This document shows, piece after piece, positions 1 through 8,641 of a stretch of 64,000 nt of DNA. Numbering within the stretch: position 1 is the first letter of the stretch; each line of letters begins with the position of its first letter. Location of the stretch: assembly GCF_006210265.1 (NCBI RefSeq), contig NZ_VCNC01000001.1, forward strand, positions 320,843-384,842, written 5' to 3'. The position numbers and the translations under genes were made by a program. The DNA is from Desulfovibrio sp. UCD-KL4C (GTDB lineage: Bacteria; Desulfobacterota; Desulfovibrionia; Desulfovibrionales; Desulfovibrionaceae). The notes below the pieces were generated by a model. The model ran no database searches, was not told the origin of the DNA, and saw nothing but the letters and a program-made list of their open reading frames with translations.

Positions 1-99
1 CAGTCTTCGCGGACGATACTGAGTCAGGGCTATTTCAACAAATTTCTGTCCGAATGACCCTGTTCCTCCTGTTAGCAGAACTGATTTGTTATTTATCAT
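1..99 (-). CDS. pseB: UDP-GlcNAc 4,6-dehydratase, PseB-like (5' part only)
   Basis: Only the first 33 codons lie in the window and the gene runs off its left edge. The translation starts MINNKSVLLTGGTGSFGQKF. The TGGTGSFG stretch is the NAD(P)-binding loop typical of inverting UDP-GlcNAc 4,6-dehydratases (PseB/FlaA1 family), which start pseudaminic acid synthesis. The ATG overlaps the TGA of the upstream GH57-like gene (ATGA) and has a strong ribosome binding site, GAGGAGAAAG, so the two are translationally coupled. The presence of pseF, pseG and a neuB-type gene in the same operon supports the call. A capsular-polysaccharide CapD-like dehydratase is the main alternative, because only the N-terminus is visible. 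Confidence 0.8.
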   Translation of the reverse strand, partial: MINNKSVLLTGGTGSFGQKFVEIALTQYRPRRL

Positions 100-2048
100 A
101 ATTCTTTCTCCTCAATATATGGTTTAATACTAAACCCGGTGGAAAAATTATATTTTGATCCTTCATAGGCTGTCTGCAAACTTGTTTCATCCATCTCTTG
201 CATGGAGAAAAAGACTCTTACAAATGGTGATGGATTCGCCTGTCTGCATTTTACCATGCCTATGAATGCATGTTCCGCAACCAGAGGAGTTATTTCCAGA
301 GCTCTTTCAGCTCCTCCCAAAATAACCTTTGAGTCAGTCATTCCGAAAGCCTGCGATGATGAAACAAGAAAAGAAACATGGTCGCTGTGGTCAAATGTGC
401 AGCCGTTCAGAGAATATTTTTCCATTCTACCACCATTTGAAACCGCAAAAAAAAGTTTGTCCGGTTTCATTGTCCCTGTCAGCAGTGTTACATGTCCTAT
501 CCGCATAAAGCCACGTGGTGGAGCATTTAAAGAAAAGTTATATAAGATATCAATTTGCTGTTTGTCTCTGTAAACTTTGACAGCTTTTTCAAGTGACCCT
601 TGGTATAGGTCCATTGAGCACGATATTGTGGTAAGATGTTTATTTTTATAAATTATTGGGGTGACTTTTGCTAAATCTGTATCTTTAGGAATACCGGGGC
701 CTTCCATAATTATATGCCCAGAAAAGAAATCAGCTCCGAGATCAATATCTTTAAAGTAGCCGTGGCCGAGTGTACCAAAAGAAGGATAGCGGTTATGTGC
801 AGAGAAGGCTGCCTTATGGATTGCTAAACCTTTTGCTGTGTTTAGAGTGATTGAGACTGAAGGTGTTTCAACATTTAGCATCCTACCTCGCATGGCTGCA
901 GGTAATCCTTTCACTTCAAGGGTCGGTTCCCGTACAATCGCTCCGTGTTCTTGAGCGAGTTCAGCTAGGTTGTTTAATGCTGCTTTGTATCGTTCACTGG
1001 TAATATGTGTTCTGAAATCGCTTGACCAGCAGAAGCAGAGTTTCTTCCATTTTTGCTCTGATGAAGAATAATCTTCGTCTTTTTTTTCAAATTTGGCCGT
1101 AACCGCGCGACAAAGTGAGTTCAGATAGAAGTCATTTCTCCCGCTCACAGCCCATCTGGTAATATTGTACTTGCTTTGTTTTTTTACCGGTACCGGTTGC
1201 TCTGCAGAGTTGAGAGATAAATTTTTTCCTGCAAGCGGCTTGTCCAAATCATTTAAGACTGAAGACGGAAGATGAAAAGTATGTTTTTTATTTTGGAGTG
1301 TTTTAAAGGCTAGTAGAATAAGATTCCATTCGCTCTCTGCATCTTGAACAGCTTCCTCCCTATAGCGCTGAGGGCGGAAATCAAAAATTTCTGTGTCATT
1401 CCCATAAATTGGCAACCAACCGTCATCAATTCCTATGTCCTCAATATATTCAATATATTCGGATAGATCTAGTTCTTTATGAGCAAGCCTTTGCAGTTTC
1501 TGGAAGACCATGGATCTACTCCAGATGACAGGGATGGATTCGCCCTCTATCCCCATGGCGCGTTGCGGAAAATGTTGGATGGTATCATCCCAGTTTGAAA
1601 AGCGGGCTGGATTATCGTAATCCATAAACACGCCTTTATACCCAGCTTCAAGATAATGGGTTACAAGACCTGCTGACCATGCCTGCTCATTTATTAGAGC
1701 TATTTGAGGTGAAATACCTAAAATTTCTTTATAAATTTTATTACCGATGTGTAGATTAGCTTTGTTCACTGACGATGGCACAAGTGGGCCGATTATCTGA
1801 CCGTAGCCGCTTCCAATGAATTCACATTGCCCTGAGTGAAGCAGGGCGTGAAATTTTTTGATCCACTCAGAGTCTATACTTTGTATTATTTCAAGAGTGA
1901 TTGCGGATGCTTCAATGCCTAAAGGAAGTCCGTTTTTTTCGATAAGACTGAGCAACGGCCAGTAGCAACGTTTGATTACTTCATGCCTGTGACATTCAGG
2001 AATGGAAGAAAACATCAGGTTGAGATGGAATATTGCAAACAGTTTCAT
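96..2048 (-). CDS. Glycoside hydrolase family 57-like protein
   Basis: This 650-residue protein looks like a GH57-type polysaccharide-processing enzyme. The N-terminus has the family layout: HLNLMFSSI near residue 8, a block ending GSGYGQIIGPLVP near residue 80, and NEQAWSAG near residue 120. The C-terminal half looks like a beta-rich domain without recognisable motifs. No signal peptide is seen, so it is probably cytoplasmic. It sits between an ATP-grasp gene (which ends one base before this start) and pseB. Its place in a surface-glycan operon suggests it acts on a glycan or glycosyl intermediate, but the substrate cannot be read from the sequence. The catalytic Glu/Asp pair was not assigned with confidence. 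Confidence 0.6.
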   Translation of the reverse strand: MKLFAIFHLNLMFSSIPECHRHEVIKRCYWPLLSLIEKNGLPLGIEASAITLEIIQSIDSEWIKKFHALLHSGQCEFIGSGYGQIIGPLVPSSVNKANLHIGNKIYKEILGISPQIALINEQAWSAGLVTHYLEAGYKGVFMDYDNPARFSNWDDTIQHFPQRAMGIEGESIPVIWSRSMVFQKLQRLAHKELDLSEYIEYIEDIGIDDGWLPIYGNDTEIFDFRPQRYREEAVQDAESEWNLILLAFKTLQNKKHTFHLPSSVLNDLDKPLAGKNLSLNSAEQPVPVKKQSKYNITRWAVSGRNDFYLNSLCRAVTAKFEKKDEDYSSSEQKWKKLCFCWSSDFRTHITSERYKAALNNLAELAQEHGAIVREPTLEVKGLPAAMRGRMLNVETPSVSITLNTAKGLAIHKAAFSAHNRYPSFGTLGHGYFKDIDLGADFFSGHIIMEGPGIPKDTDLAKVTPIIYKNKHLTTISCSMDLYQGSLEKAVKVYRDKQQIDILYNFSLNAPPRGFMRIGHVTLLTGTMKPDKLFFAVSNGGRMEKYSLNGCTFDHSDHVSFLVSSSQAFGMTDSKVILGGAERALEITPLVAEHAFIGMVKCRQANPSPFVRVFFSMQEMDETSLQTAYEGSKYNFSTGFSIKPYIEEKEL

Positions 2049-3284
2049 TTAGCTTTTTTTAGTAGTAATTTTTATGCAGTTAACGGCTTTTTCTACAGCT
2101 GAAACTGCTTCTTCGCGAGTCTTTGCAACTCCGATTATTACTCCGGCCCGAGCTGGATGATTAGTTGTGGGAGGGATAACCGCTCCTACTTCAGTTCTGA
2201 TTTCTACCATTTTGATCCCTTTAGTCTCTTGGGCTTCTTTCACGCCGTCGATGGCAGTAACGATTCCTTCATTCGGGAACAGGTATCTTTGAGCTACCCC
2301 TTTCTGGTAGAATGGACTCAGTTCTTCATGGGCTGGTGTTTCCCCCATAGCCAGTTTGATTGCTATGCCTACAAAATCCACTCCTGTGTTCCACGGTATT
2401 TCGTGCGAGCAAAAATATCCGCCTGAAAGTCTTGCAGCCAGTTCGATTACATAAGGTTTGCCATTGTGAACGACCATATCACCTTTAGCAACACCATGGT
2501 CAATACCGAGAGCAATCGCAGCCTGTCCGGAAAGGTTTTTAACAGCCATTTGCATATCGTATGGGAGGAAGGAGGGGAGTTGTCCTCCGTTTTCAATTAT
2601 ATGCGGTGCAAATTTATCTAGAAATTCATAATTTCGATCTGAAAACCCCGGGGTGTAACTCTTTCCACCTACCACGAAACCTTCGGTGCTGATTTGCGGA
2701 CCGTCGAGATAACTTTCTACCATAACTCTATTCGTTGGGGATTCATTTTGAGAATAATTGAAAGCCCAATCGTAGTCCGGCATTTTTTCTAAATTATATT
2801 CCAGCCGCAAAACGCCGCGGGCTCCTCTGCTGTCGACAGGCTTTATTACCAGTGTTTCCTGACGATCTAAAAATATTTCTTTAAGTTCGGCTTTGCTTGA
2901 AATTTGACTATACCATGGGATAGGGATCCCTTTGGCTTTGAAACAATCTTTCATCGCAAGTTTGTCTGTTGCCAGTGCGGCAGTTTCTGTGCTTACAGCG
3001 CGTAGTTCAAACATTTTAGCAACTGCTGCTACAGTGTGAGGAGCATCAACCGCAACGCACATTACCCCGTTCGGTTTCACTCCTTTTTCAGCCCATTTTT
3101 GTAGAGCTGCAATTGTTTTTTCAGGAGTATATACACATCCAATAACTGCTTCATCTGCATGGGCAAAACCGGGAGCCTGCGGATTTAGGTCGGTTGCAAC
3201 AACGTGAATTCCCATTTCCTTTGCTTTAGTGATCGCAGGAATTGTTTCAATACCAGCTCCGATCATAATTAAAATTTTTTTCAT
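2049..3284 (-). CDS. ATP-grasp family carboxylate-amine/thiol ligase
   Basis: The protein has 411 residues. It opens MKKILIMIGAG, a PreATP-grasp Rossmann-like nucleotide-binding start, followed by an ATP-grasp fold. The sequence LVIKPVDSRGARGV around residue 155 is the ATP-binding loop, and PYVIELAARLSGG near residue 295 is the metal-binding segment. Members ligate a carboxylate to an amine or thiol via an acylphosphate. An upstream in-frame start exists at 3338, but it would overlap the preceding gene. The ATG at 3284 has an AGGAAC ribosome binding site and a conventional N-terminus, so it is preferred. Within the operon it may attach an amino acid or other acyl group to a nonulosonic acid or another sugar. 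That role is inferred only from context. Confidence 0.75.
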   Translation of the reverse strand: MKKILIMIGAGIETIPAITKAKEMGIHVVATDLNPQAPGFAHADEAVIGCVYTPEKTIAALQKWAEKGVKPNGVMCVAVDAPHTVAAVAKMFELRAVSTETAALATDKLAMKDCFKAKGIPIPWYSQISSKAELKEIFLDRQETLVIKPVDSRGARGVLRLEYNLEKMPDYDWAFNYSQNESPTNRVMVESYLDGPQISTEGFVVGGKSYTPGFSDRNYEFLDKFAPHIIENGGQLPSFLPYDMQMAVKNLSGQAAIALGIDHGVAKGDMVVHNGKPYVIELAARLSGGYFCSHEIPWNTGVDFVGIAIKLAMGETPAHEELSPFYQKGVAQRYLFPNEGIVTAIDGVKEAQETKGIKMVEIRTEVGAVIPPTTNHPARAGVIIGVAKTREEAVSAVEKAVNCIKITTKKS

Positions 3285-3288
3285 GTTC

Positions 3289-4494
3289 CTATTCCGGCTT
3301 TTTGCAGACCATAAAAGTGTTTTGGCCTTTAGGATCATCAGGAAAAATAACTCTGCCCTGTTTAATACCGATTACCTTTTCCACTGTAAAATGTTTGGAA
3401 GCCAGTGCGGTAATCTCTTCAATGGAAAATTCTCGTAAGTGCTGACTGTTAACAGGAATATGGCCAAGACTGTTTTGCGGGGTACTCAAGATAAGGAGTC
3501 CTCCAGTTCGTAGAACGCGATGTATTTCCTTAAAAAATGGGGCAGGATCAATATGCTCGACAGTTTCAAAACTTGTAACTGCGTCGAAGGATTCATTTTC
3601 AAAAACCATGTCGGTAACATCTGCAATTTGAAAATTAATATTGGCAGGGATATTGTCTTTTGTTGCAGTTAAAATCGTTTCACCGTCAATATCCGCAGCT
3701 GTTACCGTTGAGGCTTTTTTTGCGAGTATCTGTGATCCGTATCCCCACCCACAAGCGATATCTAGAATATCCATTTGAGAAGAAATATGCTCCAGTCCAA
3801 GTTGGTAGTGGAATGAAAATTGATCCCCTCCGCTAATTTTTTTACCGGTTACTTCGGTTCTGCTTGTAATATAAATACCTTTTGCTATTTCTCTGCATTT
3901 TTTTAAGTAGTCATCACTTACTGGAGGCGAGTCTGTGTAGTGAGCACAGTTAAACACTTCCTGATTAAATGTCATAAAAAACTTTGGGTGGACTTTGTAT
4001 TGACCGGAATCGTTTGATTTTTCGAGCATAGCGGATGCTTTTTTTAATGCTCCAAGTCGATAAATATCACTGGTTAACTGGATTGGGTAATCATCCGGTA
4101 GTTTCATACAGTCAAGGCTGTTCAGTTTTGCGATATTAAGCATATGCGCTCCGTGTTTCGGAAGCCAGCCGAAATGAAAGCCGTCTACTCGTATTACAAG
4201 GGTTTCATTCGGCATCCCATCTAGAGCTGCAATCATGCGGTCGAGCGGGCTATCGTCAAACCCGTAGAAAATATTTATTGTTTTGTCAGGAAACATTGAT
4301 GGAATATCATCAAGTCGCCCGCCTTCATCAAAGGCAGGCGCTATTATTCGAATGTCAGCATCAGGAAATACTTCAAAAGATCGTTCAATTGTCAGTGCAA
4401 CAACAGGTCTTCCGTCAACTTCATTCATGCACCAATCAGGAGCTCCGCTCCATGCTTGTGATGCTGCCTGTACTAGGATTATCGGATTGTTCAT
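3289..4494 (-). CDS. Two-domain protein: N-terminal NTP-transferase-like region plus SAM-dependent methyltransferase
   Basis: The protein has 401 residues. From about residue 240 it is a class I methyltransferase: MDILDIACGWGYGSQIL is the SAM-binding motif I, AADID is motif II, and FDAVTSFETVEHI followed by VLRTGGLLILSTP completes a typical UbiE/Methyltransf_11 pattern. The first roughly 190 residues (opening IILVQAASQAWSGAPDWCMNEVDGRPVV) resemble a nucleotidyltransferase-like fold but lack a clear GxGTR signature, so the function of that half is uncertain. The gene follows the NeuB-type synthase by 48 bases and precedes the ATP-grasp gene by 4. It probably O- or N-methylates a sugar or its substituent. 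Confidence 0.65.
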   Translation of the reverse strand: MNNPIILVQAASQAWSGAPDWCMNEVDGRPVVALTIERSFEVFPDADIRIIAPAFDEGGRLDDIPSMFPDKTINIFYGFDDSPLDRMIAALDGMPNETLVIRVDGFHFGWLPKHGAHMLNIAKLNSLDCMKLPDDYPIQLTSDIYRLGALKKASAMLEKSNDSGQYKVHPKFFMTFNQEVFNCAHYTDSPPVSDDYLKKCREIAKGIYITSRTEVTGKKISGGDQFSFHYQLGLEHISSQMDILDIACGWGYGSQILAKKASTVTAADIDGETILTATKDNIPANINFQIADVTDMVFENESFDAVTSFETVEHIDPAPFFKEIHRVLRTGGLLILSTPQNSLGHIPVNSQHLREFSIEEITALASKHFTVEKVIGIKQGRVIFPDDPKGQNTFMVCKKPE

Positions 4495-4542
4495 ATTATG
4501 ACTCGATTGTGCATGTTAAAGAAGTTCTATTTGATTTTATGA

Positions 4543-5595
4543 TTAATTTTTCTGAATTAAATTACGAGCAATGGGAGTATCTGCAAGTATGTCTTCAGTA
4601 ATTTTCATTCCTATTACACTCTCAAGCTCTAAGCCAGTGAAGAAGAGTTCTGCATCACCGAGAGGCTGTTTACATACTAAATCTGCGTGTGTGAGGATAT
4701 CGCCTTTTTTAAGGTCGTGGGATGAACATATAGCCACATGATAGTTCAGGCGTGCAGCTTTTTCTTCTGGAAAAATACCTTTTGATATTCCTCTAGCTGA
4801 TTCGACTCTTCTGACATTCAGGACCATTTGAGCAAATTCTTGCGGTTCAAGGCTGATTCCATGGTCAAGCCCCATCATGCTGCGATTAAGAGTAAAGTGC
4901 CGTTCGATAATGCATGCTCCAAGCGTTGCAGCTGCAACGCTTAACTCTATACCTTTTTCATGTCCGCTGAATCCGACGGGTAATTGATATTTATCTTTTA
5001 AGTATGGGATTGTATCAAGGCGGATAAGGTGGTCCGGTGTGGGGTAAGCGCTAACGCAATGCATCAGAATTAAAGGCACACCTTTAAGAATGTCTATCGC
5101 CTGTTTAATTTCCTTATCATTTGCACCACCGGTACTCATTATAACCGGTACTTCAGCTTCTCTAACTCTTTCAAGCAGGGGACCGTTTGTTATGCTATGG
5201 CTTGCAATTTTAAGTATAGCTCCAAGGCTAATAACTGTTTCAAGGCTTGGCAGATCGAATGCTGATACACAGAACTGTAATCCTAAACTTTCTGCATGCT
5301 CTTTAAGTTCTGCAAGGTTCTCTTCGGACAGCTCCAATCTTTCACGGACTTGGCGTTGAGTTTTGCCAAATAGTGGGCATTTTAGAAAAGGTTTATCTAT
5401 AAAATTTTTAGTGGCTAAATCTGCGGGAGACCGTTTTTGAAATTTTACTACATTTGCACCGCTGAGGGCTGCATCGTCAATAAGTGTATGGGCCAGTTCA
5501 ATGCTGCCATTGTGGTTGAGTCCTATCTCCGCGATCATTAAAGTTGGAAGACCATCACCTACATCTATTGTACCGATGTTAACCTGCTCAGTCAT
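4543..5595 (-). CDS. Nonulosonic acid synthase (NeuB/PseI/LegI family)
   Basis: The protein has 350 residues, the usual length for this family. It condenses phosphoenolpyruvate with a six-carbon amino sugar to form a nine-carbon nonulosonic acid. The N-terminal TIM barrel carries MIAEIGLNHNG (residues 20-30), VKFQKR, a lysine-containing LKIAS segment and the STGG...LMHCVSAYPTP block. ERHFTLNRSMMGLDHGISLEPQEF is a hallmark of the family, and the C-terminus is a SAF (antifreeze-like) domain. The ATG overlaps the stop of the decarboxylase beta gene (ATGA). With pseB, pseF and pseG in the operon, pseudaminic acid is the most likely product, but the family cannot be split into neu/leg/pse types by eye. 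Confidence 0.88.
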   Translation of the reverse strand: MTEQVNIGTIDVGDGLPTLMIAEIGLNHNGSIELAHTLIDDAALSGANVVKFQKRSPADLATKNFIDKPFLKCPLFGKTQRQVRERLELSEENLAELKEHAESLGLQFCVSAFDLPSLETVISLGAILKIASHSITNGPLLERVREAEVPVIMSTGGANDKEIKQAIDILKGVPLILMHCVSAYPTPDHLIRLDTIPYLKDKYQLPVGFSGHEKGIELSVAAATLGACIIERHFTLNRSMMGLDHGISLEPQEFAQMVLNVRRVESARGISKGIFPEEKAARLNYHVAICSSHDLKKGDILTHADLVCKQPLGDAELFFTGLELESVIGMKITEDILADTPIARNLIQKN

Positions 5596-6053
5596 ATCGT
5601 CTCCGTATTCATTTTATTTGAAAGCCAATTAGAAAATTTATTTTTTGTGATTTCTGGGTGAGGGGGATTAGGAGTTCCCTTTTTCCCTTTTTCAATTTTA
5701 ATTCGATTTAATCCAGGGAAATCAAGGCAGACGCTGACATCTTGGCCTCCGGTTGTTTCATAACATCCGTTATCCAAAACGTAGTAGGTTATATTATAAT
5801 TTTTTAGCATGTTAAGTGCCGAATAACCCATAAGGCAATTTCCGTCGCCATCGACCACCACCACAGGTGTATCAGCTGCCGCTGCTATCCCTATTCCTAC
5901 AGACAAAGCTTCTCCCATCCCATGGACCAGATACATATGATTTTCCTGATCGTTAAGCCATGCTGCTTCACGAGATGTCAATCCATTTGAAAAAACAATT
6001 GGATCATCGTGATGTTTTTCTATGATCAATTTTAACGCATCAAGACGGTTCAT
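5592..6053 (-). CDS. Thiamine-diphosphate-dependent 2-oxoacid decarboxylase, C-terminal (TPP-binding) subunit
   Basis: The protein has 153 residues. It is the TPP-binding half of a phosphonopyruvate/sulfopyruvate decarboxylase-type enzyme. The TPP motif is visible as VVVDGDGNCLMG followed about 25 residues later by VLDNG, and then YETTGGQ, which corresponds to the HESVGGQ-type motif of phosphonopyruvate decarboxylases. The start at 6053 is preferred to the longer frame because it has an AGAGGAAA ribosome binding site. It overlaps the 3' end of the partner gene by 14 bases, as expected for two subunits made in equal amounts. It may convert phosphonopyruvate to phosphonoacetaldehyde or sulfopyruvate to sulfoacetaldehyde. 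The neighbouring iron alcohol dehydrogenase would reduce such an aldehyde. Confidence 0.75.
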   Translation of the reverse strand: MNRLDALKLIIEKHHDDPIVFSNGLTSREAAWLNDQENHMYLVHGMGEALSVGIGIAAAADTPVVVVDGDGNCLMGYSALNMLKNYNITYYVLDNGCYETTGGQDVSVCLDFPGLNRIKIEKGKKGTPNPPHPEITKNKFSNWLSNKMNTETI

Positions 6054-6555
6054 GGAGATTTCCTCTGTGTAAAATAACCGCAGAAATGAGGCCATTGTTT
6101 GATTCTTCGCTGGCGGCTAAAATAGCTTTCTCGCCAAGCTTTTCATAATCGTAAATTTTGATATTATAAGCGTTAAGTACGTCACAAGTACATTTTGCCC
6201 AGTCATGATGCTGAACTTCTTCCCATTCAAGCTCTCCGCGCAGTGTAATTAGGAGAACCACTCCTGTGTGGTGAAGTCTTTGTAAGCCCAGCAATGCGTC
6301 TCCGCAAAGTCCTATCCCGCTATTTTGCATCAGGACGCAGGCTTTTTTGTCAGCAAGAGCTGCCCCGAACGCAATGCCCACAGCATGATTTTCACGTGGT
6401 GCGGGAACATATTTTTTGAGCAGGGGAATAATCCCGCCAAACATTGAATCTGGTACACCTGTGAAAATATCAAAGTTATCATTCAAAATTTTAACAAGGA
6501 CTTCCGTTTCCATCACTTTATCAAAAAGAGGTCTGCCTTTGTTGTCTTTATGCAT
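6040..6555 (-). CDS. Thiamine-diphosphate-dependent 2-oxoacid decarboxylase, N-terminal (PYR) subunit
   Basis: The protein has 171 residues and is the pyrimidine-binding half of the same enzyme. It shows FTGVPDSMFGG, then PRENHAVGIAFGAALADKK with the conserved glutamate that activates TPP, and VLMQNSGIGLCGDAL, which closely follows the MQNSGLGN motif of phosphonopyruvate and sulfopyruvate decarboxylases. Phosphonopyruvate decarboxylase is commonly a single chain of about 380 residues, while sulfopyruvate decarboxylase (ComD/ComE) is two chains, so the split does not settle the substrate. The start overlaps the end of the alcohol dehydrogenase gene by 8 bases. Confidence 0.75.
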   Translation of the reverse strand: MHKDNKGRPLFDKVMETEVLVKILNDNFDIFTGVPDSMFGGIIPLLKKYVPAPRENHAVGIAFGAALADKKACVLMQNSGIGLCGDALLGLQRLHHTGVVLLITLRGELEWEEVQHHDWAKCTCDVLNAYNIKIYDYEKLGEKAILAASEESNNGLISAVILHRGNLHEPS

Positions 6556-7693
6556 GATATTGTTCGTCTTTTGCTATACTTGTCACAAGTTCGTTTATGA
6601 TTGTGTCTGATAAAGGTCTAGCGTTGACTTGCAATAATCCTTGGTCTTGTTTGACTCTATCAACAACAGATAAAATTGCTTCTTCAGGAACTGAAAATGG
6701 GCTTTCTTCAAAAGAAATATAGTTGGACAGTAACTTGGTCAGAATATCAGCGGCTTCTTGATCTTTTGTGGCAGCGAACCCGCAGGCCGATATGAAATTT
6801 GCCAGTTTGCCACGATAATGATCGATATTAAAACTTAAAACTGCAGGAAGCAGAGTCGCGTTAAGCATTCCATGTGGTAGTTTGCTATATTTTTGAAGAG
6901 CAACAGACAGCGTGTGCATTGCACCTGTACGAACATGGGCGATAGAAGCCCCACCGTAGAGCGAGGCTTCAGCAAGAGCTCTGCGAGCTTCAATGTCCTG
7001 CGGGTTGTCCAGAACTGTTTGTAGATTGCTAAAAACAAGAGATGCCCCTTGTATCGCAAAAGCATTAATTAAAATTTGGCTTTGAGCGCTGGTATATGCT
7101 TCTAAGCAATGAACCAAGATGTCTAAAGCTCCTGCTAAGGTTTGCTTTCTTGAAACTGTTACGAAAATATTCTGGTCTATAATTGTAGTGCATGGGAAAA
7201 GTGATTTATGGTAAATAGTAGATTTACGTCCTGTCTGACTGTTGTTGATAACGCTGTATGGTGTAATTTCACTTCCGCTTCCGCTGACTGTCGGCACGGC
7301 TATTATAGGAAGCGCATTGTTAAGATTTGTAGTCCCGAATTCAATGTTAGAAAACTTCAGTTTGTTTATACTTTGCAAGGCTGCAGACTTAGATGCATCA
7401 ATAACGCTTCCGCCCCCAAGAGCAATAACAGCCGTGGAGTTAGACGCTAAAATCTTTTCAGAAAGAACATCTACAGAATTACTTTCAGGCTCAGCAGAGA
7501 TACTGTGTGTTATATGTGAAATGTTCTTTTTTGCTAGTTCTGTTTGAATTAAATCTAATAATCCAGTTTTACGGGTGCTGTTCATGCCAGTTACAATGCA
7601 GGCAGAACAACAATTAAGTTCATCAAGTTTTTTTGATATTTCTATACAAGTATCGGAAGTAAAAATTATATTTGTAGGAAGATTAATTGTCAT
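6548..7693 (-). CDS. Iron-containing alcohol dehydrogenase (possible phosphonoacetaldehyde/sulfoacetaldehyde reductase)
   Basis: The protein has 381 residues, the usual length for family III alcohol dehydrogenases. The NAD(P)-binding GGGSVIDASKS is near residue 97 and IIAVPTVSGSGSE near residue 132. Metal ligands are seen in ALDILVHCLEAY and in TGAMHTLSVALQKYSKLPHG. The gene lies directly upstream of the two decarboxylase subunits with translational overlap, so the natural reading is reduction of the aldehyde they produce, giving for example 2-hydroxyethylphosphonate (the role of PhpC-type enzymes) or isethionate. The substrate is inferred from neighbours only. Confidence 0.8.
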   Translation of the reverse strand: MTINLPTNIIFTSDTCIEISKKLDELNCCSACIVTGMNSTRKTGLLDLIQTELAKKNISHITHSISAEPESNSVDVLSEKILASNSTAVIALGGGSVIDASKSAALQSINKLKFSNIEFGTTNLNNALPIIAVPTVSGSGSEITPYSVINNSQTGRKSTIYHKSLFPCTTIIDQNIFVTVSRKQTLAGALDILVHCLEAYTSAQSQILINAFAIQGASLVFSNLQTVLDNPQDIEARRALAEASLYGGASIAHVRTGAMHTLSVALQKYSKLPHGMLNATLLPAVLSFNIDHYRGKLANFISACGFAATKDQEAADILTKLLSNYISFEESPFSVPEEAILSVVDRVKQDQGLLQVNARPLSDTIINELVTSIAKDEQYHA

Positions 7694-7715
7694 AATGAGT
7701 TCCTATTCTGATGAC

Positions 7716-8627
7716 TTATTTCTTTTGTGCAATAACAAGCAAGGTTCGTCCCATTCCTGCTTCGGCAAAACAGCCATATAGTTTATTCAGAAAAGCTCTG
7801 TTGCCGCTTTTCGTCAGATTTAATTCAAGCTGTTTGCGCATGGCGTGACAGTCACGTCCTAATTTAGGGTCGTCTAAGTGATTCTTACCCATAAGTAGAA
7901 AGAGTTCCATGGGAAACGAAACTTCACTATGACAGGGAGTAAAATCGTGACGTGAGAGCAATCCTTCAAGCGATTCTTTATCAAAATAATTGATGTGATG
8001 CGGAGGAGCTATCCACCAAGGCCGTACATCCATATCTTTGTTTAAAATTTTTTGAACTGGAGTGTATTCGTTTGGAACTCCAATAGCGATTAGGCCACCT
8101 GGACGCAGTACCTGATTGCAGAGGCTAAGTGTTGCACTTGGAAACGGAACATGTTCCATCACATCGCCAAGGTGAATTACATCAAATTTATTCAAGCGGT
8201 TCGCACAGTCCTGATCAAATACGCAGCATTCAACATCAAGCCCTTGTGAAATTGAATACTCCGCGGCTTTGTCAGAAGGCTCAATTCCTTTAACTGTCCA
8301 GCCTCTCTTTTTGGCCTGACTTAGCAAAAATCCATTACCGGAACCTATATCTAAAAAACTGCCCGCCTTACCAAGGATATTTTCCAGAGTTTCAAGTCGT
8401 GCATCATTGATAGAATCCAGCCATTCTCGGTCTTCAAGTTGATGTTCAAGCATGAACGATTTTTCTTTTACGTGGTAATCATGCTTGTAAATTTCACGAA
8501 GTTCATCCTCGCTAGGGATAGGAATGATGTGTTTGAAACCGCATAATTCGCAGTCTATTACGTCAAAATCGTTTACGCTATGCAGGACAGATCCTTCGTG
8601 TCCGTTCCAATCTTTTTTATCACTCAC
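7716..8627 (-). CDS. SAM-dependent methyltransferase, class I
   Basis: The protein has 303 residues. An N-terminal DCELCGFKHIIPIP segment resembles the zinc-binding lead-in found in many methyltransferases of surface-sugar clusters. It is followed by SFLDIGSGNGFLL (SAM motif I, about residue 90), KGIEPS (motif II), FDVIHLGDVMEHV (motif post-I/III) and VLRPGGLIAIGVPNE. It is an independent gene 22 bases upstream of the alcohol dehydrogenase and 14 bases downstream of pseG. It probably methylates a sugar or lipid-linked precursor. The acceptor is unknown. Confidence 0.78.
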   Translation of the reverse strand: MSDKKDWNGHEGSVLHSVNDFDVIDCELCGFKHIIPIPSEDELREIYKHDYHVKEKSFMLEHQLEDREWLDSINDARLETLENILGKAGSFLDIGSGNGFLLSQAKKRGWTVKGIEPSDKAAEYSISQGLDVECCVFDQDCANRLNKFDVIHLGDVMEHVPFPSATLSLCNQVLRPGGLIAIGVPNEYTPVQKILNKDMDVRPWWIAPPHHINYFDKESLEGLLSRHDFTPCHSEVSFPMELFLLMGKNHLDDPKLGRDCHAMRKQLELNLTKSGNRAFLNKLYGCFAEAGMGRTLLVIAQKK

Positions 8628-8641
8628 TTTATTTCTCCAAT

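Noticed and set aside
202-573. 123-codon plus-strand frame antisense to the GH57-like gene
   Set aside because: It lies wholly within a well supported gene on the other strand and has no ribosome binding site.
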